Source: an uncultured Bacilli bacterium
GTDB taxonomy: Bacteria; Bacillota_I; Bacilli_A; RF39; UBA660
Assembly (NCBI GenBank): GCA_934085875.1
Contig: CAKOHQ010000004.1
Span: 1-47,960, forward strand
Reading direction: 5' to 3'
Length of the DNA stretch: 47,960 nt
Shown here: positions 25,805 to 35,133 of the stretch, one piece after another
How positions within the stretch are numbered: position 1 is the stretch's first letter
Layout: each line of letters opens with the position of its first letter
The notes under the pieces: model-generated
What the model was told of the DNA's origin: nothing
Database searches by the model: none
What the model saw: only the letters and a program-made list of their open reading frames with translations
Program-made: the position numbers and the translations under genes

Positions 25805-28029
25805 AATTTAGTATGGAAAGTTCTTGATATTACTTCCTCTTGTTGCTTTCTTGTAAGTCTATTAAATCTTACACTATAACCTGATACTCTTATTGTTAAA
25901 AGTGGATATTTTTCAGGATTATTCATTGCATCTATAAGTGTTTCGCGATTTAAAACATTTACATTTAAATGATGTGCACCTTTTTTAAAATAACCTGTTA
26001 GTAGTGTAACCAAATTATTTGTTCTTTCATCTTCTGTTTTACCTAATGAGTTTGGTACTATTGAGAATGTGTTTGATATTCCATCTTTACAACAATTTTT
26101 ATAATCTAATTTTGCTACTGAATTTAAACTTGCAATTGCACCACATTCATCTCTACCATGCATAGGGTTTGCTCCTGGAGCAAAAGGAATACCTTTCTTT
26201 CTTCCATCTGGAGTAGAACCAGTTTTTGCACCATATACTACATTTGATGTAATAGTTAGTACTGACATCGTTGGCTCTGCATCTCTATAACATTTGTGTT
26301 TTTTTAATTCATTAAAGAAATAATTAGTCAATTCTTTTGCTATGTTATCTACTCTGTCATCATCATTTCCATATTTAGGATAATCTCCGTCAATTTGAAA
26401 ATCAGTAGTTATTCCGTTTTCATCTCTAATTGGAGTAACCTTAGCATATTTTATAGCAGATAGTGAATCAACTGCAACAGAAAGTCCTGCAATACCATAT
26501 GCCATATATCTATGAACAGACGTATCATGAAGAGCCATTAAACCAGCTTCATAAGCATATTTATCATGCATATAATGAATTATATTCATTGCATTGCTAT
26601 AAATTTCTGCTACTTTACTTAATACTAATTTATAGTTTTTAATTACATTATCATATGTTAAAACAGTTTCAGTATTTTTTTCTATGTTGTTAAGTACTTT
26701 ATCACCTTTTATTTCATCAATTCCACCATTTAGTGAATATAAAAGTGATTTTGCTAAATTACATCTTGCACCAAAGAATTGCATATCTTTACCTAATCTC
26801 ATTGCAGAAACACAACATGCAATAGCATAATCATTACCATATATGTTTCTCATTAAATCATCATTTTCATATTGTATTGCATCAGTTTTAATACTTACTT
26901 TAGCACAATACTTTTTAAAATTTTCTGGCAAATGTTCACTCCACAAAATAGTCATATTAGGTTCTGGTGCAGTATCTAAATTTTCAAGTGTATGTATTAT
27001 TCTATATGATGTTTTATTTACTAAAGATTTTTCATTGTCTAACATACCACCTATTGAACAAGTAACCCAAGTAGGATCTCCTGAGAATAATTCATCATAT
27101 TCTGGTGTTCTTAGATGTCTTACTAATCTTAATTTTATAATAAATTGATCAATTAATTCTTGTACTTCTTCTTCTGTAATTAATCCTGCATTTAAATCTC
27201 TTTCAAAATATATATCAAAGAACGCATCTACTCTACCAAGACTCATTGCAGCACCATTATTTTCTTTTACTCCTGCTAAATATGCTAAATAAGTCCATTC
27301 AACAGCTTCACGTGAATCTTTTGCAGGTTTTGAAATATCAAATCCATATGATTTAGCCATTTCTTTTATTTCTTCTAAAGCTCTATATTGCATTGATATT
27401 TCTTCACGTATTCTAATTAAATCATCTGTCATTTCACCAACGTAAATATTGTTCCAATCATTTAATTTTTGTTCTTTTAGAAAATCAATTCCATATAATG
27501 CAACACGTCTAAAGTCCCCTATAATTCTTCCTCTTCCATAAGCATCAGGTAACCCAGTTAATAACCCTACGTGTCTTGCTTTTCTTATATCTTCTGTATA
27601 TGCATCGAAAACTCCTTGATTATGTGTTTTTCTAAATTCATTGAAATATTTATCAACAGTTGAATTTAATTTATATCCATATGCATCAAGTTCTTGATAC
27701 ACCATACGTATTCCACCATATGGATTCACCATTCTTTTAAGTGGTGCGTCTGTTTGAAGACCTACAATTACTTCATTTTCTTTATCAATATATCCAGGTT
27801 TAAAAGAATTAATTCCAGACATATTATCAACATCAATATCTAATACATGTTTATTTAACTCTTCTTTTAATAAATCTAAACATTTATTCCATACTTTATC
27901 AGTTTTAGTAGTAGTTCCTACTAAAAAGCCTTCATTTTCATTATATTCTTTGTAATTATTTATTATAAAATCATTTACATTTATTTCATTTTTCCATAAA
28001 TTCCCTTTAAAATTATTCCCTTCTTTCAT
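25801..28029 (-). CDS. pflB: Formate C-acetyltransferase (pyruvate formate-lyase)
   Basis: PflB turns pyruvate and CoA into acetyl-CoA and formate. The 742-residue protein has the catalytic cysteine pair in AIACCVSAM and the glycyl radical loop RVSGYSVRF near the C-terminus, at the normal length. GGAGGT precedes the ATG. It is cotranscribed with pflA. A TATAAT-rich stretch (about 28055-28068) lies between its start and the preceding terminator, so it likely has its own promoter, though no -35 stands out. Confidence 0.97.
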   Translation of the reverse strand: MKEGNNFKGNLWKNEINVNDFIINNYKEYNENEGFLVGTTTKTDKVWNKCLDLLKEELNKHVLDIDVDNMSGINSFKPGYIDKENEVIVGLQTDAPLKRMVNPYGGIRMVYQELDAYGYKLNSTVDKYFNEFRKTHNQGVFDAYTEDIRKARHVGLLTGLPDAYGRGRIIGDFRRVALYGIDFLKEQKLNDWNNIYVGEMTDDLIRIREEISMQYRALEEIKEMAKSYGFDISKPAKDSREAVEWTYLAYLAGVKENNGAAMSLGRVDAFFDIYFERDLNAGLITEEEVQELIDQFIIKLRLVRHLRTPEYDELFSGDPTWVTCSIGGMLDNEKSLVNKTSYRIIHTLENLDTAPEPNMTILWSEHLPENFKKYCAKVSIKTDAIQYENDDLMRNIYGNDYAIACCVSAMRLGKDMQFFGARCNLAKSLLYSLNGGIDEIKGDKVLNNIEKNTETVLTYDNVIKNYKLVLSKVAEIYSNAMNIIHYMHDKYAYEAGLMALHDTSVHRYMAYGIAGLSVAVDSLSAIKYAKVTPIRDENGITTDFQIDGDYPKYGNDDDRVDNIAKELTNYFFNELKKHKCYRDAEPTMSVLTITSNVVYGAKTGSTPDGRKKGIPFAPGANPMHGRDECGAIASLNSVAKLDYKNCCKDGISNTFSIVPNSLGKTEDERTNNLVTLLTGYFKKGAHHLNVNVLNRETLIDAMNNPEKYPLLTIRVSGYSVRFNRLTRKQQEEVISRTFHTKL

Positions 28030-28069
28030 TTTACTACCTCCATAACACCTTTAAATTATATTATATTAA

Positions 28070-28103
28070 AAAAAAATAAACTGTTGTATTTGCAACAGTT
28101 TAC
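28070..28103 (-). terminator. Terminator after the GGGtGRT gene
   Basis: Nine-base arms AAACTGTTG and CAACAGTTT with a short loop and a long T-run on the minus strand, overlapping the GGGtGRT stop codon. Confidence 0.8.
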
Positions 28104-29098
28104 ATATTGTTTAATTTTTCAAAAACATTTACTGCAACACTTACAGTAGCACCTACCATTGGATTATTTCCCATTCCAATGTAACCCATCATTTCTACGT
28201 GTGCTGGAACACTACTGCTTCCTGCAAATTGTGCATCACCATGCATTCTTCCCATTGTATCTGTTAGTCCATAACTAGCTGGTCCTGCTGCCATATTATC
28301 TGGATGTAAAGTTCTTCCTGTTCCACCACCACTTGCTACACTAAAATATGGCTTATTTTCTTCTATTCTTTCTTTTTTATAAATGCCTGCAACTGGATGT
28401 TGGAAACGTGTTGGATTTGTTGAATTACCTGTTATTGATATATCAACATTTTCATGATGCATAATTGCAACTCCCTCTCGAACATCAAATGCTCCATAAC
28501 ATTTTATTTTATTTCTTTCACTATTTCCATATTTTGTTTCTTTAACAACGCTTAATTTATTAGTTTCATAATCAAATTTTGTTTCTACATATGTAAAACC
28601 ATTTATTCTACTTATTATAAGAGCCGCATCTTTTCCAAGACCATTTAATATTACTCTAAGTGGTTTTTTTCTTACAAGGTTTGCACTTTTAGCAATCCCA
28701 ATAGCTCCTTCTGCTGCTGCAAATGATTCATGCCCTGCTAGGAATGCAAAACATTCAGTTCTTTCGTCTAAAAGTCTTTTAGCAAGCTCTCCGTGTCCTA
28801 ATCCAATTTTTCTTGCATCTGCAACACTGCCACTTATACAAAAACTTTGTAAAGCTTCTCCTAAATAATTACATACATCACTTGCACTTTTAGCATTCTC
28901 TTTTAATGCAATACTTGCTCCAATAATATATGCATATGGTGCATCCTCAAAACATATAGGTTGAATATCTTTAACTATTTTATATACATCTAAATTATAT
29001 TTTTTACATATATCAATACATTCATCAATATCTTTTATATTATATTTATTTAGTAATTTTTCTATTGTTTTTATTCTTAATTCATAATTTGGAAACAT
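28100..29098 (-). CDS. GGGtGRT protein
   Basis: The 332-residue protein belongs to the family named for its GGGTGRT signature, seen here in VASGGGTGRTLHPDN. Other conserved stretches are GHGELAKRLLDERTECFAFLAGHE (key residues G-H-G-E and F-L-A-G-H-E) and NSTNPTRFQHPVAG. The biochemical function is, to my knowledge, not known. In many anaerobes the gene sits with an NifU-like scaffold gene, as it does here, 66 bases downstream of it. It has an AAGGAGG ribosome binding site. Confidence 0.85.
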   Translation of the reverse strand: MFPNYELRIKTIEKLLNKYNIKDIDECIDICKKYNLDVYKIVKDIQPICFEDAPYAYIIGASIALKENAKSASDVCNYLGEALQSFCISGSVADARKIGLGHGELAKRLLDERTECFAFLAGHESFAAAEGAIGIAKSANLVRKKPLRVILNGLGKDAALIISRINGFTYVETKFDYETNKLSVVKETKYGNSERNKIKCYGAFDVREGVAIMHHENVDISITGNSTNPTRFQHPVAGIYKKERIEENKPYFSVASGGGTGRTLHPDNMAAGPASYGLTDTMGRMHGDAQFAGSSSVPAHVEMMGYIGMGNNPMVGATVSVAVNVFEKLNNM

Positions 29099-29164
29099 AT
29101 TATTCCTCCTTTAACATTTTCATTTATATTATATTTTTTACATATATTTACATTTATAAACATA

Positions 29165-29851
29165 CTATTCACATCTTGGATCTATCTTTTTAACAGCATC
29201 ACAATATCTACCATAAGTACCAGTAGCTTCCTCTATTGCTTTCATAGGATCCATTCCTTTTTTTATATTCTTCATCATTTTACCAATATTGACATATTTA
29301 TAACCAATAATAGCGTTATTTTCGTCTAATCCTAATTCAACAACATATCCTTCAGTTAATTCTAAATAACGAACACCTTTTTCACGTGTTGAATATATTG
29401 AACCAACTTGGCTTTTTTTATTAGAACCTAAATCTTCTAATCCAGTACCTATTTGTAAGCCACCTTTAGAGAATGCTGATTGGCTTCTACCATATACAAT
29501 TTGTAAAAACAATTCTCTCATTGCTGTATTTATTGCATCACAAACTAAATCTGTATTTAATGCTTCTAAAATAGTCTTTCCAACTAATATTTCTCCTGCC
29601 ATTGCAGCACTATGTGTCATCCCACTACAACCAACAGTTTCTACTAATGCTTCTTCTATGATACCATTTTTAATATTTAATGTTAATTTACACGCACCTT
29701 GTTGTGGTGCACACCAACCTACTCCATGAGTAAGTCCGCTTATATCTTTAATTTCTTTTGCTTGTATCCATTTACCTTCTTCTGGAATTGGTGATGGTCC
29801 ACTTTTTGCATCATTTTTTACTATACACATATTTTCAATTTCTTCTATCAT
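29165..29851 (-). CDS. NifU-like iron-sulfur cluster assembly scaffold protein
   Basis: The 228-residue protein carries the NifU_N/IscU-type fold with cysteines in GVGWCAPQQGACKL and VETVGCSGMTH and a further cysteine near the C-terminus (DPRCE). It is longer than IscU (about 130 residues), the extra part being a C-terminal domain. It likely holds a transient Fe-S cluster. Pairing with the GGGtGRT gene and closeness to the Fe-S enzyme PflA suggest a link to anaerobic Fe-S or radical enzymes; this is inference. Confidence 0.75.
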   Translation of the reverse strand: MIEEIENMCIVKNDAKSGPSPIPEEGKWIQAKEIKDISGLTHGVGWCAPQQGACKLTLNIKNGIIEEALVETVGCSGMTHSAAMAGEILVGKTILEALNTDLVCDAINTAMRELFLQIVYGRSQSAFSKGGLQIGTGLEDLGSNKKSQVGSIYSTREKGVRYLELTEGYVVELGLDENNAIIGYKYVNIGKMMKNIKKGMDPMKAIEEATGTYGRYCDAVKKIDPRCE

Positions 29852-29886
29852 ACATTATACCCTTTCATAATTAAATTATAAACTAA

Positions 29887-29912
29887 AAACAGATATTTTA
29901 AAATACCTGTTT
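29887..29912 (-). terminator. Terminator after trmK
   Basis: Arms AAACAGGTATTTT and AAAATATCTGTTT (one G-T pair) with a T-rich tail on the minus strand, four bases past the trmK stop. Confidence 0.7.
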
Positions 29913-29915
29913 ACA

Positions 29916-30560
29916 TTATTTATAACTTTCTATTAATAATATTTCATTTCTTATTTCATCTTTAGTTGTATTATCATTAATACAATTTAATATTTTATTA
30001 TACTTATCTATTAAATATTTATAATATATTTCTTTATTAATCATATTTCTTGTACCATATTTTAATTCTTCTATTTTATAATTTTTATTCCCTCTAACAA
30101 ATATAATATTAATATATAATTTGTTGTTTACTAATATCACTTCTTCATTACTTATCATAAAGCCTAATTTAGTTACTTCACTTCTAAGTAAATAATAATC
30201 CTTATTTGATTGTATAATTAGTTTATTAATTTTATTTAAATATTGGTTGTTTAAAATATTTAATATAGTATTTGTACCCATACCAGATATGATAACAGTA
30301 TTTATATTATCTTTATCATTTAATACTTCTAATCCATTACCACATCTGGCGTCAATTCTACTATCTAAATTATATTTTTTTATATTATTAATACCTTGTT
30401 TTAAAGCATTACTACTAATATCACTGACAATAACACTATCTATTATATTATTTTGAATTAAATATATATCTAAAAGTGCATGATCACAACCAATATCTAT
30501 AACACTATCATTTTTACTAATATATTTTACAAGTGATTTTAATCTTTCATCTATCATCAT
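29916..30560 (-). CDS. trmK: tRNA (adenine22-N1)-methyltransferase
   Basis: TrmK makes m1A22 in tRNAs of Gram-positive bacteria. The 214-residue protein opens with RLKSLVKYISKNDSVIDIGCDHALL (SAM motif D-I-G-C-D-H) and has the NTVIISGMGTN catalytic region and the C-terminal coiled coil of the family. It starts with ATGATG overlapping the rpoD stop (TAATG), in the gene order dnaG-rpoD-trmK found across Bacilli. Confidence 0.92.
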   Translation of the reverse strand: MMIDERLKSLVKYISKNDSVIDIGCDHALLDIYLIQNNIIDSVIVSDISSNALKQGINNIKKYNLDSRIDARCGNGLEVLNDKDNINTVIISGMGTNTILNILNNQYLNKINKLIIQSNKDYYLLRSEVTKLGFMISNEEVILVNNKLYINIIFVRGNKNYKIEELKYGTRNMINKEIYYKYLIDKYNKILNCINDNTTKDEIRNEILLIESYK

Positions 30561-31651
30561 TAATCATTCATAAAATCTTTAAGTTTTTTTGCACGAGATG
30601 GATGTCTTAGTTTTCTTAAAGCTTTAGCCTCTATTTGTCTTATTCTTTCACGAGTGACATTAAATCTTTTACCAACTTCTTCTAATGTATAGCATGTTCC
30701 ATCAATAAGTCCAAAACGTAATTCTAATACTTGTTGTTCTCTAGGTTGTAATGTTTCTAACACTGATTTTATTTCTTCTTTTAATATTTCATTAGTTGCA
30801 TATTCTTCAGGGCTTAAACTACTTTCATCTTTAATAAAATCACCTAAATGACTATCATCTTCTTCACCTATTGGTGTTTCTAAAGATACTGGATCTTGAC
30901 TAATTTTTATTACTTCTCTAACCTTCTCTACTGGTATATCCATACGTTCTGCTATTTCTTCTTCGCTTGGTTCACGATTTAATTCTAGTGTCATTTGTCT
31001 TTGAATTCTAGACATTTTATTAATTGTTTCTACCATATGAACTGGTACACGTATAGTTCTAGCTTGGTCTGCAAGTGCTCTTGTTATTGCTTGTCTAATC
31101 CACCATGTAGCATATGTTGAAAATTTATATCCTTTATCATGATCAAACTTTTCAACAGCTTTCATTAATCCTATATTTCCTTCTTGAATTAAATCTAAGA
31201 ATAATAATCCTCTACCAACATAACGTTTCGCAATTGATACAACTAGACGCAAATTAGATTCTGCTAAAAGTGCAGCAGCTTCTTCATCACCATTTGCTAC
31301 TCTTATACTTAATTCTGTTTCTTCTTCATTACTTAATAAACTTATTCTCCCTATTTCCTTTAAATACATTCTAACAGGATCATTTATATTAATATCTTTA
31401 GTAATATCTTCATCACTTAGTATCTCTACTTCTTTTGCTTTCTTTTCACCGTCGCTACTTTCATCTTCACTAGCAATGATTTCTATTCCATTACTTACTA
31501 ATTTAGTATATAATTCGTCTAATGTATCACTATCTACTTCTAACCCTTTTAAAGCTTCTGCTAATTTTTCATAAGTAATATACCCTTTTTCTTTACCTAT
31601 TTTAATTAATTCTTCTTCTCTTTCACTCAATGTTTTTATTTTATTTACCAT
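30560..31651 (-). CDS. rpoD: RNA polymerase primary sigma factor
   Basis: The housekeeping sigma factor. Region 1.2 is DPVRMYLKEIGRISLLS. Region 2 has RFDHDKGYKFSTYATWWIRQ-type sequence (here KFDHDKGYKF). Region 4.2 has the helix-turn-helix TLEEVGKRFNVTRERIRQIEAKALRKLRHP (key R-E-R-I-R-Q-I-E). The 363-residue length and short region 1.1 are normal for low-GC Gram-positives. I took the ATG at 31651 with GAGG before it; an in-frame GTG three codons upstream is possible. It overlaps the dnaG end. Confidence 0.97.
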   Translation of the reverse strand: MVNKIKTLSEREEELIKIGKEKGYITYEKLAEALKGLEVDSDTLDELYTKLVSNGIEIIASEDESSDGEKKAKEVEILSDEDITKDININDPVRMYLKEIGRISLLSNEEETELSIRVANGDEEAAALLAESNLRLVVSIAKRYVGRGLLFLDLIQEGNIGLMKAVEKFDHDKGYKFSTYATWWIRQAITRALADQARTIRVPVHMVETINKMSRIQRQMTLELNREPSEEEIAERMDIPVEKVREVIKISQDPVSLETPIGEEDDSHLGDFIKDESSLSPEEYATNEILKEEIKSVLETLQPREQQVLELRFGLIDGTCYTLEEVGKRFNVTRERIRQIEAKALRKLRHPSRAKKLKDFMND

Positions 31652-33371
31652 ATTCCTCACTCCTCTTTTTTATATTGGTAATCATATTCATTATTTCTTT
31701 TTTTCTATTAATATCAGTAACTTTTTTCATTTCAAGTTTTAAATCTTTTATTTTATTTTCTGACATCCATTTATTTATTATAATTAAATAATTACAAAAT
31801 TCTTCTTCTGTCATATCTACATCATCATTATGATTAGATATTATTTCTTTTATAATATTTTCTTTACCTTTATTTATTTCATATGTTATAAAATCTGCTA
31901 AATTAATTGTATTATTAATAATTATGTAAGCTTGTATATCTTTTTCTATATCAAAGTATTTATCATCTGGTATATAATTTAATTTTCTAGTAAATAATTT
32001 AGCATATTTTACACTATTCATCATATAATATAATATTTCTTCAACAGCTCTTATATTTTGTTTTTCTTTTTTAGTTATTTTTTGTATTTCAATTGTAGCT
32101 TTTTTTTCTTTTGGTATTATTTTATTTAATAATAAATTTTTATCTATTTTGTATTCTTCACTCAATTTATTTATCGTTATATTTTTTAATATATCATCGT
32201 CACTTTTATTAAGTTCATTTATAACACCATTTATGTAATCTGTTAATTCATCTGCATTATTTAAATTTTTATTGTTTTTTAAATAGTTAATTTTAAAATC
32301 AAATAAATTTATAGCATGAGCTATTGCATCTTTGTATGTATCAACTCCAAATTTTAATATATATTCATCTGGGTCTTTTGCTCCTTCTAATTTTATTATA
32401 CTAACATCTATGCCAGCATTTTTTAATATATCTCCATTTATGAGTGCTGCATTTATCCCTGCTTTATCGCTATCCATATTAAGTATTACCTTAACATTTA
32501 ATTTTTTTATTAAATGTACGTGATCTTTTGTTAATGCTGTTCCCATAGTTGCAACTACATTTTTTATACCACTTGAATATACTCTGATAGCGTCCATCTG
32601 TCCTTCACACAAAATTATATATTTCATTTTTTTAGATTCTTGAATAGCTCTATGATAATTAAATAATGTTTCTCCTTTTTTAAATATATATGTTTCTCTA
32701 GTGTTTACGTATTTACTATCGTTTTCTCCATTATATATTCTGGCACTAAACCCTATTGGGTCTCCATTACTATTATGTATCGGAAACATTATTCTATTTC
32801 TAAAAATATCAAATATTTCTTTACTTTTAGCACATAAGCCAATATCCATAAGTTTTTTTTCATTATATTTTTTACTAATTAAAAGTTTACTTAGATTATT
32901 ATCATTAAATGATACACCTATATCAAAATCATTTATTATATTTTCATCTATACTTCTCGATTTTAAATATTCTTTTGCTTTTAAACCATCTTTGCTTTTT
33001 AAATTATTTTTATAGTATTTAACAGCCAAATTATATATTTCATACTCTTCGTTATATTTCTTTGTAAAACTTATCTTATTATTTAATTTTATTCCACAAG
33101 ATTCTGCCACTTTATTAACAGCTTCAAAGAATGAAATATTTTCATAATCTTTAACAAAAGAAAATACATTACCAGTTGCACCGCAAACAAAACATGTAAA
33201 TATTTGTTTTTCCTCACTGACACTTAATGAAGGATTATGATCTTCATGAAAAGGACATATACCAAAATAATTTTTTCCTTTTTTATTTAGATTAATATAT
33301 GAACCAATAATATCAACTATATTGACTTTATTTCTAATTAAATTAAATTCTTCATCAGATATATTAGTCAT
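31641..33371 (-). CDS. dnaG: DNA primase
   Basis: DnaG lays RNA primers for replication. The 576-residue protein has the CHC2 zinc finger (CPFHEDHNPSL then TCFVCGATG), the TOPRIM core (ILCEGQMDAI, NMDSDKAGINAA) and a C-terminal helicase-binding region. It heads the dnaG-rpoD-trmK operon. A TATAAT box at 33387-33392 lies 16 bases before the start, with no good -35. The GGAGGG ribosome binding site fixes the ATG. Confidence 0.96.
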   Translation of the reverse strand: MTNISDEEFNLIRNKVNIVDIIGSYINLNKKGKNYFGICPFHEDHNPSLSVSEEKQIFTCFVCGATGNVFSFVKDYENISFFEAVNKVAESCGIKLNNKISFTKKYNEEYEIYNLAVKYYKNNLKSKDGLKAKEYLKSRSIDENIINDFDIGVSFNDNNLSKLLISKKYNEKKLMDIGLCAKSKEIFDIFRNRIMFPIHNSNGDPIGFSARIYNGENDSKYVNTRETYIFKKGETLFNYHRAIQESKKMKYIILCEGQMDAIRVYSSGIKNVVATMGTALTKDHVHLIKKLNVKVILNMDSDKAGINAALINGDILKNAGIDVSIIKLEGAKDPDEYILKFGVDTYKDAIAHAINLFDFKINYLKNNKNLNNADELTDYINGVINELNKSDDDILKNITINKLSEEYKIDKNLLLNKIIPKEKKATIEIQKITKKEKQNIRAVEEILYYMMNSVKYAKLFTRKLNYIPDDKYFDIEKDIQAYIIINNTINLADFITYEINKGKENIIKEIISNHNDDVDMTEEEFCNYLIIINKWMSENKIKDLKLEMKKVTDINRKKEIMNMITNIKKRSEEYGK

Positions 33372-33593
33372 TTTAATCCCTCCACTATTATATTATTGTA
33401 ACAACTTACAATTTTCCTTTTTTTTTTTACAAATTTTTTAAATTTTATGATTATTCTATCAAATTTTTGTATTTTTGCAAATAAAATAGCATTATTTTAA
33501 CTTTTTTTAAAAAAAATTAAAGAAAAAAAAAGGAAATGCAGATTTTTCGATAATAATATATAGTGAGGGCCCTAAAGAAAGGAGTATAAAAAT

Positions 33594-33641
33594 ATGTTAA
33601 AATTTTTAAAACTATTCTTTAGATTTATATTATTATTTTAA
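33594..33641 (+). CDS. Tiny hydrophobic peptide (15 residues)
   Basis: MLKFLKLFFRFILLF, an all-hydrophobic helix with spaced Lys/Arg, directly behind AAAGGAG at the right distance. An AT-rich promoter-like stretch (33550-33561) precedes it. Too short for homology; the strong ribosome binding site and a similar second peptide nearby are the support. It could be an amphipathic membrane peptide. Confidence 0.4.
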   Translation: MLKFLKLFFRFILLF

Positions 33642-33697
33642 TTAATAATTAATTTAAAATGGTAGTAATAAAAACAATTTAGAAAGGAAATACAATT

Positions 33698-33751
33698 ATG
33701 TGGTGGAAAATATTTAAAATATTAATATATGGAATTGGTTTATTTTTATAA
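33698..33751 (+). CDS. Tiny hydrophobic peptide (17 residues)
   Basis: MWWKIFKILIYGIGLFL with a GAAAGGAAA ribosome binding site. Two tryptophans at the start and lysines at 4 and 7 suit an interfacial membrane helix. It lies 51 bases upstream of the SpoIIIAH gene on the same strand, so the three may form one transcript. The function is unknown. Confidence 0.4.
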   Translation: MWWKIFKILIYGIGLFL

Positions 33752-33802
33752 GAATAAAAAAATATTTAATTAATATAATTTAATAGTTAACGGAGGAATT
33801 TT

Positions 33803-34288
33803 ATGATAAATAAACAAAGTTTATGGTTTTTAACTTTATTTAGTATTATTCTTGTTTTGAGTGTTTATTATATTGCTATGCCAAATAATACTTTAGCTAC
33901 TTTGAAAGAAAATATAACTGATGCTGAAACAATAAATATTAAAGAAACAGATTCATTAGCATCTTTAAGAGTACTTGATGATGAGGAAATAACTAATACT
34001 ATGAATGAGTTACAATCAATTCTTTTAAATGATAAAGCTACTTTGGAAGAAAAAAATAATGCATATGAAAAAATTCAGAATATTAATTCTAATAAAGGAA
34101 AAGAAGAATCTATTGAAAAGCTTATATTAGATAATTTTAAGTTACAGAGTTTTGTAAAAATAGATAAAGATAATATAAAAATTACTATATCTAAAAAAGA
34201 TGTAGATGTAAAACTTGCTAATCAAATTATTAGAAAAATACAAGAACAATATACTAATAAAATGTATATAACTGTAAAATTTCAATAA
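33803..34288 (+). CDS. SpoIIIAH-like protein (stage III sporulation protein AH)
   Basis: The 161-residue protein has the layout of SpoIIIAH: one N-terminal transmembrane helix (about 8-26), an acidic linker, and a C-terminal YscJ/FliF-like ring-building domain (about 75-161, ending MYITVKFQ). In sporulation it forms, with SpoIIQ, the channel between mother cell and forespore. It starts with MINKQSLW, like the family's MLKKQTVWL start, behind CGGAGGA. The rest of the spoIIIA operon is not next to it, which is unusual; here it stands alone behind two tiny peptide genes. It may be a remnant or relocated gene. Confidence 0.75.
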   Translation: MINKQSLWFLTLFSIILVLSVYYIAMPNNTLATLKENITDAETINIKETDSLASLRVLDDEEITNTMNELQSILLNDKATLEEKNNAYEKIQNINSNKGKEESIEKLILDNFKLQSFVKIDKDNIKITISKKDVDVKLANQIIRKIQEQYTNKMYITVKFQ

Positions 34289-34344
34289 CAAAGATAAATT
34301 TTTCTCATAAAATATATTGAGTAATGTTAAAGAAAGAGGATAAT

Positions 34345-34557
34345 ATGAAAAATATAATAACAAAAAGAGAAAAAGAAATTTTTGAATTACTTATTGATAA
34401 TAAAACTACAAAAGAAATAAGTGTCATATTAAATATCAGTGAAAAAACTGTAAGAAATCATATTTCTAATGTAATGCAAAAATTAGATGTAATTAATAGA
34501 TCTAATGCTATTATTGAATTATTAAAATTAAATGAAATAAGCATAAAAAAATCGTAA
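34345..34557 (+). CDS. GerE-like LuxR-type helix-turn-helix regulator
   Basis: The 70-residue protein is just a LuxR-family DNA-binding domain: TKREKEIFELLIDNKTTKEI and LNISEKTVRNHISNVMQKL (recognition helix around VRNHISN). Single-domain members such as GerE regulate late spore-coat genes, and its place next to SpoIIIAH fits this. The ATG at 34345 has an AGAGGA site; an upstream ATG at 34324 does not. Confidence 0.75.
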   Translation: MKNIITKREKEIFELLIDNKTTKEISVILNISEKTVRNHISNVMQKLDVINRSNAIIELLKLNEISIKKS

Positions 34558-34575
34558 TTAATTTACGTTTTTTTT
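34550..34575 (+). terminator. Terminator after the GerE-like gene
   Basis: Stem CGTAA / TTACG followed by eight T; it contains the stop codon region of the regulator gene. The reverse strand also has a T-run, so it may stop the minus-strand gene at 34574. Confidence 0.65.
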
Positions 34576-35062
34576 AATATTTTTTTACTTCTAAATTTAT
34601 ATTATTTGATGAATACAACAAAACATTTTTGCAAGTATTATCTTTATTTATCCATAAATATACTTTTAGCAAATTATAATTATCTAATATATAATTAAAT
34701 TCATTTATATCTATTGGATCATATGATATTTTTATATTATTAATATCTTTTTCGGTATTTGAAAGAGTTTTTAAATAAAATTTTGTGTTGTCATTTATTT
34801 CATATTTATCAAAGTCTACTGTATTATTAGATAAATAATATGCATTGTAGAAATATTGTGAGGTATATAAAGTATCTTGATCTATTTTATAAATGTATAA
34901 ATCTTCATCATATGTATCAACATTTAAACTAGTAATTTTTTCTATTTCGTTTATATCACCATCCATGTTGTTTTTATTAATAATGAAAAAAGTTACTATA
35001 GATACCAAAACTATAATAATTAGTAACAAAAGAAATTTGCTTAAAAAAGATTTATTTTCCAT
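34574..35062 (-). CDS. Uncharacterised single-pass membrane protein
   Basis: The 162-residue protein has a basic N-terminus, one strong transmembrane helix (about 9-28, LLLLIIIVLVSIVTFFII) and a hydrophilic, acidic outer part rich in Asp, Asn and Tyr. I do not recognise it. It lies between the GerE-like gene and dnaI, on the strand of dnaI but after the dnaI terminator, so it likely has its own promoter. Confidence 0.55.
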   Translation of the reverse strand: MENKSFLSKFLLLLIIIVLVSIVTFFIINKNNMDGDINEIEKITSLNVDTYDEDLYIYKIDQDTLYTSQYFYNAYYLSNNTVDFDKYEINDNTKFYLKTLSNTEKDINNIKISYDPIDINEFNYILDNYNLLKVYLWINKDNTCKNVLLYSSNNINLEVKKY

Positions 35063-35095
35063 ATGCTACTACTCCTACTCTATTTAATTATAACA

Positions 35096-35133
35096 TCAAA
35101 AAAAATCGAAGTAAATTAGTTTCTTCGATTTTT
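35096..35133 (-). terminator. Terminator after dnaB-dnaI
   Basis: Arms AAAATCGAAG and CTTCGATTTT with a T-run on the minus strand, covering the dnaI stop codon. Confidence 0.8.
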
